Positions 56,580 to 64,000 of a stretch of DNA of 64,000 nucleotides are shown here, piece by piece. The translations under genes were made by a program, and so were the position numbers. The stretch spans positions 141,337 to 205,336 of the forward strand of contig NZ_UAUI01000003.1 of the NCBI RefSeq assembly GCF_900455735.1, written 5' to 3'. The notes under the pieces were generated by a model. It was not told where the DNA came from. It ran no database searches and saw only the letters and a list, made by a program, of their open reading frames with translations. How positions within the stretch are numbered: the stretch's first letter is position 1; the number at the start of each line of letters is the position of its first letter. Source of the DNA: Rhodococcus wratislaviensis. GTDB lineage: Bacteria; Actinomycetota; Actinomycetes; Mycobacteriales; Mycobacteriaceae.

Positions 56580-59500
56580 ATCCGATGGACTCACTTCGCG
56601 TTTCGTCCGCCCAGGAGGCGCTCTGGCTGGCGCAGAAATTGGCGCCGGGACTGTCGAACAACATCTCCGCGTATCTGGACATTTCCGGTGAGATCGACCC
56701 TTCGGTGATGGACGACGCGTTGCGGCGAGTGGCCGAAGAGGCTCGCTCCGTGCTGGTGAATTTCGTCGAGAACGAGGACGGCCCCCGCCAGGTCGTGCGG
56801 GACTGCAAGTCCTGGACGCCGTTTTTCATCGACGTCAGTGCCGAGGCAGACGCCGAATCTGCGGCGAAAGCGTCGATGGCCGAGATCGGCGCCGTGCCCT
56901 TCGACCTGGAACGAGACGCGCTGTATCGAGCGGGCTTGATCAAGGTTCACGACGCGCGATTCTTTCTGTGCGCCGTGTGCCATCACATTGTGATGGACGG
57001 GTTCGGCGTCGCCATTCTTGCGAGTCGAATCGGTGAGATCTACACAGCGATGAAGACGGGAACGCCGATCCCCGACTCCGGATTCGGCGGACCGGAGTTG
57101 ATCGTCGACGACGATGCCCGCTATCGACGCTCCGATCGTCTCAGCCGCGACAAAGAATTCTGGAGAAACTACACCGCCGCGCTGCCCGAACCGCTACGAC
57201 TGTCCCGGCACCCGAGTTCACCGGTTCCCGTGACATTGCATCACAGCCAGACGGTGCCGGACGACGAGACCACGCGATGGCTGACGGCGGCAGAGTCGAT
57301 CGGGATACCGATGCCGGGGTTTCTGGCAGCAGCGGTGGCCGGACTCTTCCATCGCCTGTCGGGCATGTCGGAATTCATGATGCGATTGGCCGTCGCCAAT
57401 CGGGTCGGCGCCGCCCGGCGAACACCGGGTTTGGTGTCGAACGCGGTGCCCTTCCGTGTGGAGATCCCACCGCGGTCGCTTTTCGCTGCAGTCGCCCACA
57501 ACGTGGGTACCGAGATCCGTTCCATCCTTCGTCATTCCCGTTACCAGGGCTCCGATGTCAGGAGAGACAGAGGATTGTCCGGATCCGTGGAAAATCGGTT
57601 CGGTCCGATTCTCAATATCATTCCGTTCTTCGAGTCGATCGATTTTGCAGGCAATCCGGCATCCATGCGCGGCGTGTCGTTCGGCCCCGTGGACGACCTC
57701 TCGATTTCGATCTACTACGGCGGTCGGGGCAGCGCCGGCATGCACATCGAGATCGACGCGAACGGCGCGCTGTACAGCAGTGAGGATGTCAGGCTGTATG
57801 CAGATCTGCTGATGGCATTCGTCCGTGCGGTCGTCGCCGATCCGGGCGGCCGGATAGAGCAGCACGACATCCTCCGACCCACCGATCGCGAACTGGTTCT
57901 GCGGACCTGGAACGACACGACGGTACCGGTACCGGAGGCCACCATTCCCGACCTGGTCGAACGGCGGGCCGCCACGACGCCCGACGCGGTGGCGCTCACT
58001 TTCGGCGATCGGCACTGGACATACCGGGACGTCAATGGTCGAGCGAATCGGTTGGCGCGGTATCTCATCGCGCGCGGTGTCGGACCGGAATCCATCGTGG
58101 CAGTGGCGATGGAGCGATCCTCCGAATTGATCGTCGCGCTCCTCGCGGTCCTCAAGGCCGGCGGCGGATATCTTCCGATCGACCCGAACTATCCCAGTGC
58201 GCGTACCGCTTTCATTCTCGCCGACGCCGCCCCGCTGTTGGTTCTGACCGACGACGAGACTTCGGAATCGTTGCCGGACAACGATATTCCGTGTCTCGTG
58301 TTGGACCTGGCCGACGCCGCCGCAGAGGGCATGTCAGCGGCGATCGATCCAGTCGACGACGAGAGGATCGCCCCGCTGAGACCGGGCAATACCGCGTACG
58401 TCATGTACACGTCCGGATCGACCGGCACCCCGAAAGGGGTGTGCATCACTCACGGCAATGTGACGTCGTTGTTTGCCGGAACCGATCGGTGGTGCGGTTT
58501 CGGAGGCTCGGACGTGTGGGCGTGGTGTCATTCGCAGGCCTTCGACTTCTCGGTGTGGGAGGTGTGGGGGGCGCTGGTACACGGCGGCCGGGTGGTGATA
58601 GTGCCGTGGGACGTGGTGCGCTCACCCGCTGAACTGTGGAGTCTGGTGCGTCGGGAGCACGTGACGATCCTCAATCAGACCCCGTCCGCGTTCTACGAGT
58701 TCGCAGATGCCGAACGCGAGGACCTTTCCCCGGACTCTGATTCGGTGCTGCGGATGGTGGTGTTCGGCGGAGAGGCATTGGACCCGGACCGGCTACGCGG
58801 GTGGTTCCCGGGGGATCGTCCGAAGACTCCGATTCTGGTGAACATGTATGGAATCACCGAAACCACTGTGCACGTGAGCCATCTGGAGTTGACGGCAGGC
58901 GTGGGCGACGGCGGTCGAAGCCCGATCGGGATGCCTATCGGTAACGTGCGGGTGTTCGTGTTGGGGTCGGGATTGGTGCCGGTGCCGGTAGGTGCGGCGG
59001 GGGAGTTGTATGTCTCCGGGTTCGGGGTGGGCCGAGGATATGTAGGCAGGCCGGGGTTGACGGCGGAACGGTTCGTAGCGTGCCCGTTCGGAGAGCCCGG
59101 TTCGCGGATGTACCGATCCGGAGACGTGGTGCGGTGGACGTCCGACGGCGTGCTCGATTTCGTCGGACGCGTGGACGAGCAGGTGAAGGTGCGGGGATTC
59201 CGGGTCGAGCCCGGGGAGATCGAGACGGCACTGATGTCGCATCCTGCGGTGGCGCAGGCGGCGGTGATCGCCCGTGAACCCCCCACCGGCGCCGGTCGTG
59301 CGGACGGGGACACCAGAACCGATACGCAGCTGGTGGGGTATGTGGTGCTCGACAGGGGTACCTCGCTCGTCCGTGACAGGGCGCGGGAGGCGGAGCTGGT
59401 TTCGCAATGGCAGCGGGTGTACGACGACCTGTACTCCGGGGACGAGTCCCCGGCCGGTGAACAGACGAACCCGACAGAGTTCGGGGAGGATTTCGGGGGG

Positions 59501-62500
59501 TGGAACAGCAGCTACACCGGAAAGCCTATCCCCCTCGACCAGATGCGGGAATGGCGCGCGGCGACCGTGGCACGGATCCGCGAGCTCTACCCGACTCGGG
59601 TGCTCGAGATCGGAGTCGGAACAGGGCTGTTGCTGTCGCAGTTGGCGCCGCACTGCGAAGAATATTGGGGCACCGACTTTTCCGCTCCCACGATCGACGC
59701 TCTGCGATCGCAATTGGCGGACCGGCAGGCCCCGTGGGTCGATCGGGTGCACCTACGGGTCCAGGCGGCCGACGACCTCGAAGGCGTGCCGCACGGTGTG
59801 TTCGACACAGTGGTGCTGAACTCGGTCGTGCAGTATTTCCCGAACGCGGGGTACCTGCTCGACGTGATCGGCGCAGCACTGCAATTGCTTCGGCCCAGGG
59901 GCGTGCTATTCCTCGGTGACGTGCGGAATCTCGCGTTGCTCCGGGAATTCGCGACAGGCGTGCAGGTCGCCCACGCAGATGCCGACTCGACTGCCGCAGT
60001 GATACGCGATCGGGTGCGCCGGGGAATTGCCGCCGAGCAGGAGTTGCTGCTCTCGCCGGAGTTCTTCACAGTGTTGCCGAGGCTGTTCCCCGGCATCGGA
60101 GCCGTCGACATTCAGCTCAAGGGTATCCGGGCAGTCAACGAATTAAGCTGTTACAGATACGAAGTCGTGCTCCGTAAGAGTCCCCTCGCGACCCGGTCGC
60201 TGGCCGATGTGCCGTCCACGTCGTGGCAACGATTCGGCGATCCCACCGCGCTGCGGAAGTACCTGACGGGCCGGCGCCCGGATTGTGTTCGGGTGACCGG
60301 GGTGCCGCACGCGGGGCTGGCACCCGACATCGATGCCGCACGCGCTCTCGACGACGCCGCGGACCGCGATCACGTCCCCACTCGGCGTGACGCGGACAGT
60401 CGAACGGACGCGATGCTGCCGCAGGACTGTCACGACATCGGCGAGGACCTGGGGTTCGCGGTGTCGGTGACCTGGTCACCGACACCGGGCGTGATGGACG
60501 TGATATTCACCGACATCACGACCCGGGTGCACCGAAACGCGCAGGCATCGGTCGCGGTGTCCGATGTCTTCCTGCCCGACGGTCCACTCGGCGACATCAC
60601 CGCGTACGTCAACGACCCCGGTGCGAGCAGACTGTCGTCCGAAGTTCGACATTTCGTGGCCGGGCGACTGCCGGAGTTCATGGTGCCCGCTGCGGTGGTG
60701 GTGCTGGATCGGTTGCCGTTGACCGTGAACGGCAAGCTCGACCGGAAAGCGTTGCCGGCACCGGAGTTCATCGGTGGTGTGTTTCGGGCCCCGCGGTCAC
60801 CGGTGGAGGAGACTCTCGCGTCTCTCTACGGTGACGTGCTCGGTCTTCCGCGGGTGGGGATCGACGACAGTTTCTTCGACCTAGGTGGGCATTCGTTGTC
60901 CGCGACGCGGTTGGTGGGGTTGATCCGCAACGCGCTGGGGGTGGAGGTGCCGATCCGGGTGGTGTTCGAATCACCGTCGGTCGCGGAGTTGGCGCCCCGG
61001 CTGGGCGAGGCCGCGGTGGCGCGGGTGCCGTTGCTGCCGCGGGTGCGGCCCGAGCGGGTGCCGTTGTCGTTCGCGCAGGCCCGGTTGTGGTTCCTGTATC
61101 GGTTCGAGGGTCCGTCGGCGACGTACAACATTCCGGTGGCAGTGCGGTTGACCGGCGCCCTCGACATCGAGTCGGTGGTCGCGGCGGTCGGCGATGTCGT
61201 GGCTCGGCACGAGAGCCTACGGACGGTGTTCGGGGAGGACGAAGGGGTGCCGTTCCAGCGGATCCTGCCCGCGGAGAAAGCCCCGATTCCCGTGCACACG
61301 GAGACGATCGATCAGGCCGGGTCGACGGAAGCCGTTGCGGAGGCGGCGGGATATCGCTTCGATCTGTCCGGCGAGATCCCCATCCGGGCAACGTTGCTGG
61401 AATGTGGTTCGCGAGAGCACATCCTGGTATTGGTCCTGCACCATATCGCGGGAGACGGGGGTTCATTGGCGTCCCTGGCCCGCGACATCGCGGTCGCATA
61501 TGCGGCGCGGACCGAGGGCGAGATGCCGGGATGGGTGCCGTTGCCGGTGCAGTACGCCGATTACACCCTGTGGCAACGAGAGCTTCTGGGCAGCGCAGAT
61601 GATCCGGAGAGCGTGCTTGCCGCACAGGTCGAGTATTGGCGGGCCGAGTTGGCGGGACTGCCCGACTGCATCGAGCTGCCGACCGATCGGCGACGTCCGG
61701 CCGAACCGAGTTACCGGGGCGGGACCGTGGAGTTCTCGATCGCACCGGACCGTGTTTCGGCGATCACGGAGCTTGCCAGCAGATGTGGGGCGACACCGTC
61801 GATGGTGTTGCAATCCGTCCTCGCGGTGCTGCTCCACCGGCTCGGCGCGGGGGAGGACGTTGCGCTCGGCGGACCGATCGCGGGCCGTACCGACGAAGCA
61901 TTGACCGAATTGGTGGGATTCTTCGTCAACACGTGGGTGTTACGGGTGGATCTGTCGGGGAACCCGGGATTCGATCAGGTCGTCGACCGGGTGCGGGCGA
62001 AGGCCCTGGGTGCGTACGAGAATCAGGATGCGCCGTTCGAGCGGTTGGTGGAGTTGCTGAACCCGACCCGGTCGACGGCCTACCATCCGTTGTTCCAGGT
62101 GTCGTTCGCGATGCAGAACAACGCTTTTCCCGACGTCGAGTTCCCCGGGCTGGGGTGGGAGGTGGTGCCGGCGCCGACCGGAACGTCGCGGTTCGATCTG
62201 TCCTTCACCCTCACTCCCGACGGCAGGCAGGGTCTGGCCGGGGTGGTCGAGTACGCGAGTGACCTGTTCGACCGGGGCACGGTGGAGCGTATCGCGGCTG
62301 GGTATGTGCGGTTACTCGATCGCGTCGTCGAGGATCCGCAGGGGCGGATCGAGGGGTACGAGATCCTCGATCCGGACGATCGCGAGCGGGTACTCCGGAG
62401 CTGGAACGACACGAGTGTGCCGATCCCGGACTCGACGATTCCCGGTTTGTTCGGCGCGCAGGTCGCCGCGACTCCGGACGCGGTGGCGGTGACGTTCGGT

Positions 62501-64000
62501 GACGAGAACTGGACCTATCGGGAGCTGGCCAGTCGAGCGAATCGGCTGGCACACCGCCTGATCGGTGCGGGTGTCGGCCCGGAGGTGCTGGTGGCGGTCG
62601 CATTGGAGCGATCACCCGAGTTGATCGTCGCGCTGCTCGCCGTCCTCGAGGCCGGGGGCGGGTACCTGCCGATCGACCCCCGCTATCCGAGTGCGCGTAC
62701 GGCATTCATCCTCACCGATGCCTCACCAATTCTGGTCCTGACCGACACCACCACCGCACGCACGCTGCCAGACAACGGCATCCCCACATTATTGCTCGAC
62801 GCGCACTCGGACGAGGTCGCTCGACGGGAGGGCATCGCCCCCGGCGACAACGACCGCAGCAGCCCACTCCGGCCGGACAACACCGCATACGTGATGTACA
62901 CCTCCGGATCGACCGGCACCCCGAAAGGGGTCACCATCGACCACCACAACGTCGTCAACTGCATGGTGCAGGTGGCCTCCAGTCTCGGTGCACCAGGGCT
63001 GGCGCGGGTGCTGGCAAGCACGTCGGTGAGTTTCGACGTGTCGGTGTTGGAGACTTTCGCCGCGTTGTGCGCGGGTGGGAGTATCGACGTGGTCCGGGAC
63101 GTTCTCGTACTCGGCGAACGCCGCGGCTGGACCGGGAGTGTGATCAGCACCGCCCCGTCGGCGTTCGCGGAGGTACTCGATCAGATCGAGAGCACGGTGA
63201 GTGCCGAGACGGTGGTGTTCATCGGTGAGCAGTTGTCAGGTCGATTGCTCAGTGCAGTGGGTGCCGCAATTCCTGGTGTCCGAGTTGTCAATGGGTACGG
63301 TCCGACGGAGACCACCGTCTACGTGACGAGCCAGCGTGTGGAGCCGTCGGACGAGTGCGTCGGTGGGTCGGTGCCGATCGGTGTGCCGGTACGGAATTCG
63401 CAGGTGTTCGTAGTGGGCGCGGGGCTTCGGCCGGTTCCAGTGGGTGTGGTGGGGGAGTTGTACATCGCCGGGATTCAGTTGGCGCGCGGGTATCTGGGCC
63501 GGCCGGGCCTGACTGCCGAGCGGTTCGTCGCATGTCCGTTCGGGGCGGTGGGTGCGCGAATGTATCGATCGGGGGATCTGGCGCGGTGGACGGCTGATGG
63601 TGTGCTCGAGTTCGTGGGGCGTGCTGATGAGCAGGTGAAGGTGCGCGGGTTCCGGGTGGAGCCGGGGGAGATCGAAGCGGTACTACTGAAACACCCGGCG
63701 GTGGCGCAGGCAGTGGTCATTGCCCGGGACACCCCGGCGACTGCCGGGGTGGGGCGGCAGCTGGTGGGGTACGTCGTTCTCGCGCCCACCGGCACCGTCA
63801 CGGGTGTGGAGGTGCGGGAGTTCGTGACGGGGCGGCTCCCGGAGTACATGGTGCCGGCGGTGATCATGCTGGTGGATCAGTTGCCGTTGACGGCGAACGG
63901 CAAGCTGGACCGGAAAGCGTTGCCGGCACCGGAGTTCACCGGTGGAGTGTTCCGTGCGGCGCGGTCACCGGTAGAGGAGACGCTGGTCTCGCTTTTCGCC
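56576..64000 (+). CDS. Non-ribosomal peptide synthetase, at least two modules (partial at 3' end)
   Basis: The frame is open for 2475 codons to the window edge. Residues ~1-440: condensation domain with H136-H-I-V-M-D-G, similar to EntF-type starter C domains. ~460-950: adenylation domain 1 (YTSGSTG at 611, FDFSVWE at 656); its selectivity residues read D-F-W-N-V-G-M-V-H, one change from the threonine code DFWNIGMVHK. ~960-1240: an embedded SAM methyltransferase between A8 and A10 (VLEIGVGTG at 1009), the position of N-methylating domains. NGKLDRK at 1385 closes A1; carrier protein serine S1440 in GGHS. ~1460-1900: second C domain (HHIAGDG at 1622). ~1950-2450: A2 (YTSGSTG at 2108), whose residues D-V-L-S-V-I-G-V-Y match no code I know. 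The ATG overlaps the HAD gene stop. Product unknown: an N-methyl-Thr-containing lipopeptide or siderophore is the best guess. Confidence 0.9.
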   Translation, partial: MNPMDSLRVSSAQEALWLAQKLAPGLSNNISAYLDISGEIDPSVMDDALRRVAEEARSVLVNFVENEDGPRQVVRDCKSWTPFFIDVSAEADAESAAKASMAEIGAVPFDLERDALYRAGLIKVHDARFFLCAVCHHIVMDGFGVAILASRIGEIYTAMKTGTPIPDSGFGGPELIVDDDARYRRSDRLSRDKEFWRNYTAALPEPLRLSRHPSSPVPVTLHHSQTVPDDETTRWLTAAESIGIPMPGFLAAAVAGLFHRLSGMSEFMMRLAVANRVGAARRTPGLVSNAVPFRVEIPPRSLFAAVAHNVGTEIRSILRHSRYQGSDVRRDRGLSGSVENRFGPILNIIPFFESIDFAGNPASMRGVSFGPVDDLSISIYYGGRGSAGMHIEIDANGALYSSEDVRLYADLLMAFVRAVVADPGGRIEQHDILRPTDRELVLRTWNDTTVPVPEATIPDLVERRAATTPDAVALTFGDRHWTYRDVNGRANRLARYLIARGVGPESIVAVAMERSSELIVALLAVLKAGGGYLPIDPNYPSARTAFILADAAPLLVLTDDETSESLPDNDIPCLVLDLADAAAEGMSAAIDPVDDERIAPLRPGNTAYVMYTSGSTGTPKGVCITHGNVTSLFAGTDRWCGFGGSDVWAWCHSQAFDFSVWEVWGALVHGGRVVIVPWDVVRSPAELWSLVRREHVTILNQTPSAFYEFADAEREDLSPDSDSVLRMVVFGGEALDPDRLRGWFPGDRPKTPILVNMYGITETTVHVSHLELTAGVGDGGRSPIGMPIGNVRVFVLGSGLVPVPVGAAGELYVSGFGVGRGYVGRPGLTAERFVACPFGEPGSRMYRSGDVVRWTSDGVLDFVGRVDEQVKVRGFRVEPGEIETALMSHPAVAQAAVIAREPPTGAGRADGDTRTDTQLVGYVVLDRGTSLVRDRAREAELVSQWQRVYDDLYSGDESPAGEQTNPTEFGEDFGGWNSSYTGKPIPLDQMREWRAATVARIRELYPTRVLEIGVGTGLLLSQLAPHCEEYWGTDFSAPTIDALRSQLADRQAPWVDRVHLRVQAADDLEGVPHGVFDTVVLNSVVQYFPNAGYLLDVIGAALQLLRPRGVLFLGDVRNLALLREFATGVQVAHADADSTAAVIRDRVRRGIAAEQELLLSPEFFTVLPRLFPGIGAVDIQLKGIRAVNELSCYRYEVVLRKSPLATRSLADVPSTSWQRFGDPTALRKYLTGRRPDCVRVTGVPHAGLAPDIDAARALDDAADRDHVPTRRDADSRTDAMLPQDCHDIGEDLGFAVSVTWSPTPGVMDVIFTDITTRVHRNAQASVAVSDVFLPDGPLGDITAYVNDPGASRLSSEVRHFVAGRLPEFMVPAAVVVLDRLPLTVNGKLDRKALPAPEFIGGVFRAPRSPVEETLASLYGDVLGLPRVGIDDSFFDLGGHSLSATRLVGLIRNALGVEVPIRVVFESPSVAELAPRLGEAAVARVPLLPRVRPERVPLSFAQARLWFLYRFEGPSATYNIPVAVRLTGALDIESVVAAVGDVVARHESLRTVFGEDEGVPFQRILPAEKAPIPVHTETIDQAGSTEAVAEAAGYRFDLSGEIPIRATLLECGSREHILVLVLHHIAGDGGSLASLARDIAVAYAARTEGEMPGWVPLPVQYADYTLWQRELLGSADDPESVLAAQVEYWRAELAGLPDCIELPTDRRRPAEPSYRGGTVEFSIAPDRVSAITELASRCGATPSMVLQSVLAVLLHRLGAGEDVALGGPIAGRTDEALTELVGFFVNTWVLRVDLSGNPGFDQVVDRVRAKALGAYENQDAPFERLVELLNPTRSTAYHPLFQVSFAMQNNAFPDVEFPGLGWEVVPAPTGTSRFDLSFTLTPDGRQGLAGVVEYASDLFDRGTVERIAAGYVRLLDRVVEDPQGRIEGYEILDPDDRERVLRSWNDTSVPIPDSTIPGLFGAQVAATPDAVAVTFGDENWTYRELASRANRLAHRLIGAGVGPEVLVAVALERSPELIVALLAVLEAGGGYLPIDPRYPSARTAFILTDASPILVLTDTTTARTLPDNGIPTLLLDAHSDEVARREGIAPGDNDRSSPLRPDNTAYVMYTSGSTGTPKGVTIDHHNVVNCMVQVASSLGAPGLARVLASTSVSFDVSVLETFAALCAGGSIDVVRDVLVLGERRGWTGSVISTAPSAFAEVLDQIESTVSAETVVFIGEQLSGRLLSAVGAAIPGVRVVNGYGPTETTVYVTSQRVEPSDECVGGSVPIGVPVRNSQVFVVGAGLRPVPVGVVGELYIAGIQLARGYLGRPGLTAERFVACPFGAVGARMYRSGDLARWTADGVLEFVGRADEQVKVRGFRVEPGEIEAVLLKHPAVAQAVVIARDTPATAGVGRQLVGYVVLAPTGTVTGVEVREFVTGRLPEYMVPAVIMLVDQLPLTANGKLDRKALPAPEFTGGVFRAARSPVEETLVSLFA

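Noticed and set aside
1..64000. CRISPR arrays, tRNA/rRNA genes, insertion sequences, phage or plasmid functions
   Set aside because: No regularly spaced repeats, cloverleaf sequences, transposase or integrase proteins seen on either strand by reading; the repeats found are confined to the nuo operon.

Overview
The window is high-GC actinobacterial chromosome, most likely Rhodococcus (opacus/jostii-like) or a close relative in the Mycobacteriales. The evidence is a complete 14-subunit nuoA-N operon preceded by a receiver-domain gene, and genes for mycothiol (mshB), coenzyme F420 (fbiC) and phosphatidylinositol mannosides (pimE). Much of 22-49 kb follows the gene order I recall from Mycobacterium tuberculosis (pimE - phhB - mutT2 - typA - lpqW - mshB - fbiC - fdxC - dapC - pruA - putB - fadD36). 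No tRNA, rRNA, CRISPR array, insertion sequence or phage gene was seen. Organism and synteny statements rest on memory of these families, not on a search.

Layout. 1-3.1 kb: the end of a ClC chloride channel gene, an Mrr-type endonuclease, a serine hydrolase and a degenerate response-regulator receiver. 3.3-19.5 kb: nuoABCDEFGHIJKLMN on the plus strand, mostly with overlapping or near-abutting genes. A CRP-like site lies upstream of nuoA, and a 21-codon ORF sits between nuoK and nuoL. 19.6-22.9 kb: a Tat-exported DUF1906 protein, a SnoaL-like protein, a 24-residue hydrophobic peptide ORF next to a palindromic operator and a MarR gene, a protein with serine at every third residue, and a secreted protein. 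23.2-49 kb: the conserved mycobacterial-type core listed above, interrupted by katA, a HemD-like protein, a family-5 uracil-DNA glycosylase and PH-domain membrane proteins. 49-53.2 kb: an MDR-type reductase, a PucR/CdaR-type regulator and a membrane-anchored VWA protein. 53.3-64 kb: an arylsulfatase, a HAD phosphatase and a large NRPS gene that runs off the window. HAD and NRPS overlap by ATGA.

How the genes work together. The nuo operon makes the proton-pumping NADH dehydrogenase. pruA and putB oxidise proline to glutamate, and the PucR-type regulator 4 kb downstream is a candidate controller. mshB, fbiC, pimE, lpqW and dapC supply thiol, deazaflavin and envelope pathways. The NRPS module order is C - A(Thr-like code) - N-methyltransferase - PCP - C - A; an acyl or aryl starter and an N-methylated Thr-like residue are inferred.

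The most unusual features are three. (1) A palindromic repeat sits in front of both nuoC and nuoG, and its conserved 42-nt loop contains the Shine-Dalgarno-like sequence and the GTG start codon of each gene, so two unrelated Complex I subunits begin with the same repeat-encoded peptide. (2) A small protein carries 22 successive S-x-x triplets. (3) The Thr-type NRPS module has an embedded methyltransferase and is coupled to a phosphatase, with a sulfatase directly upstream.
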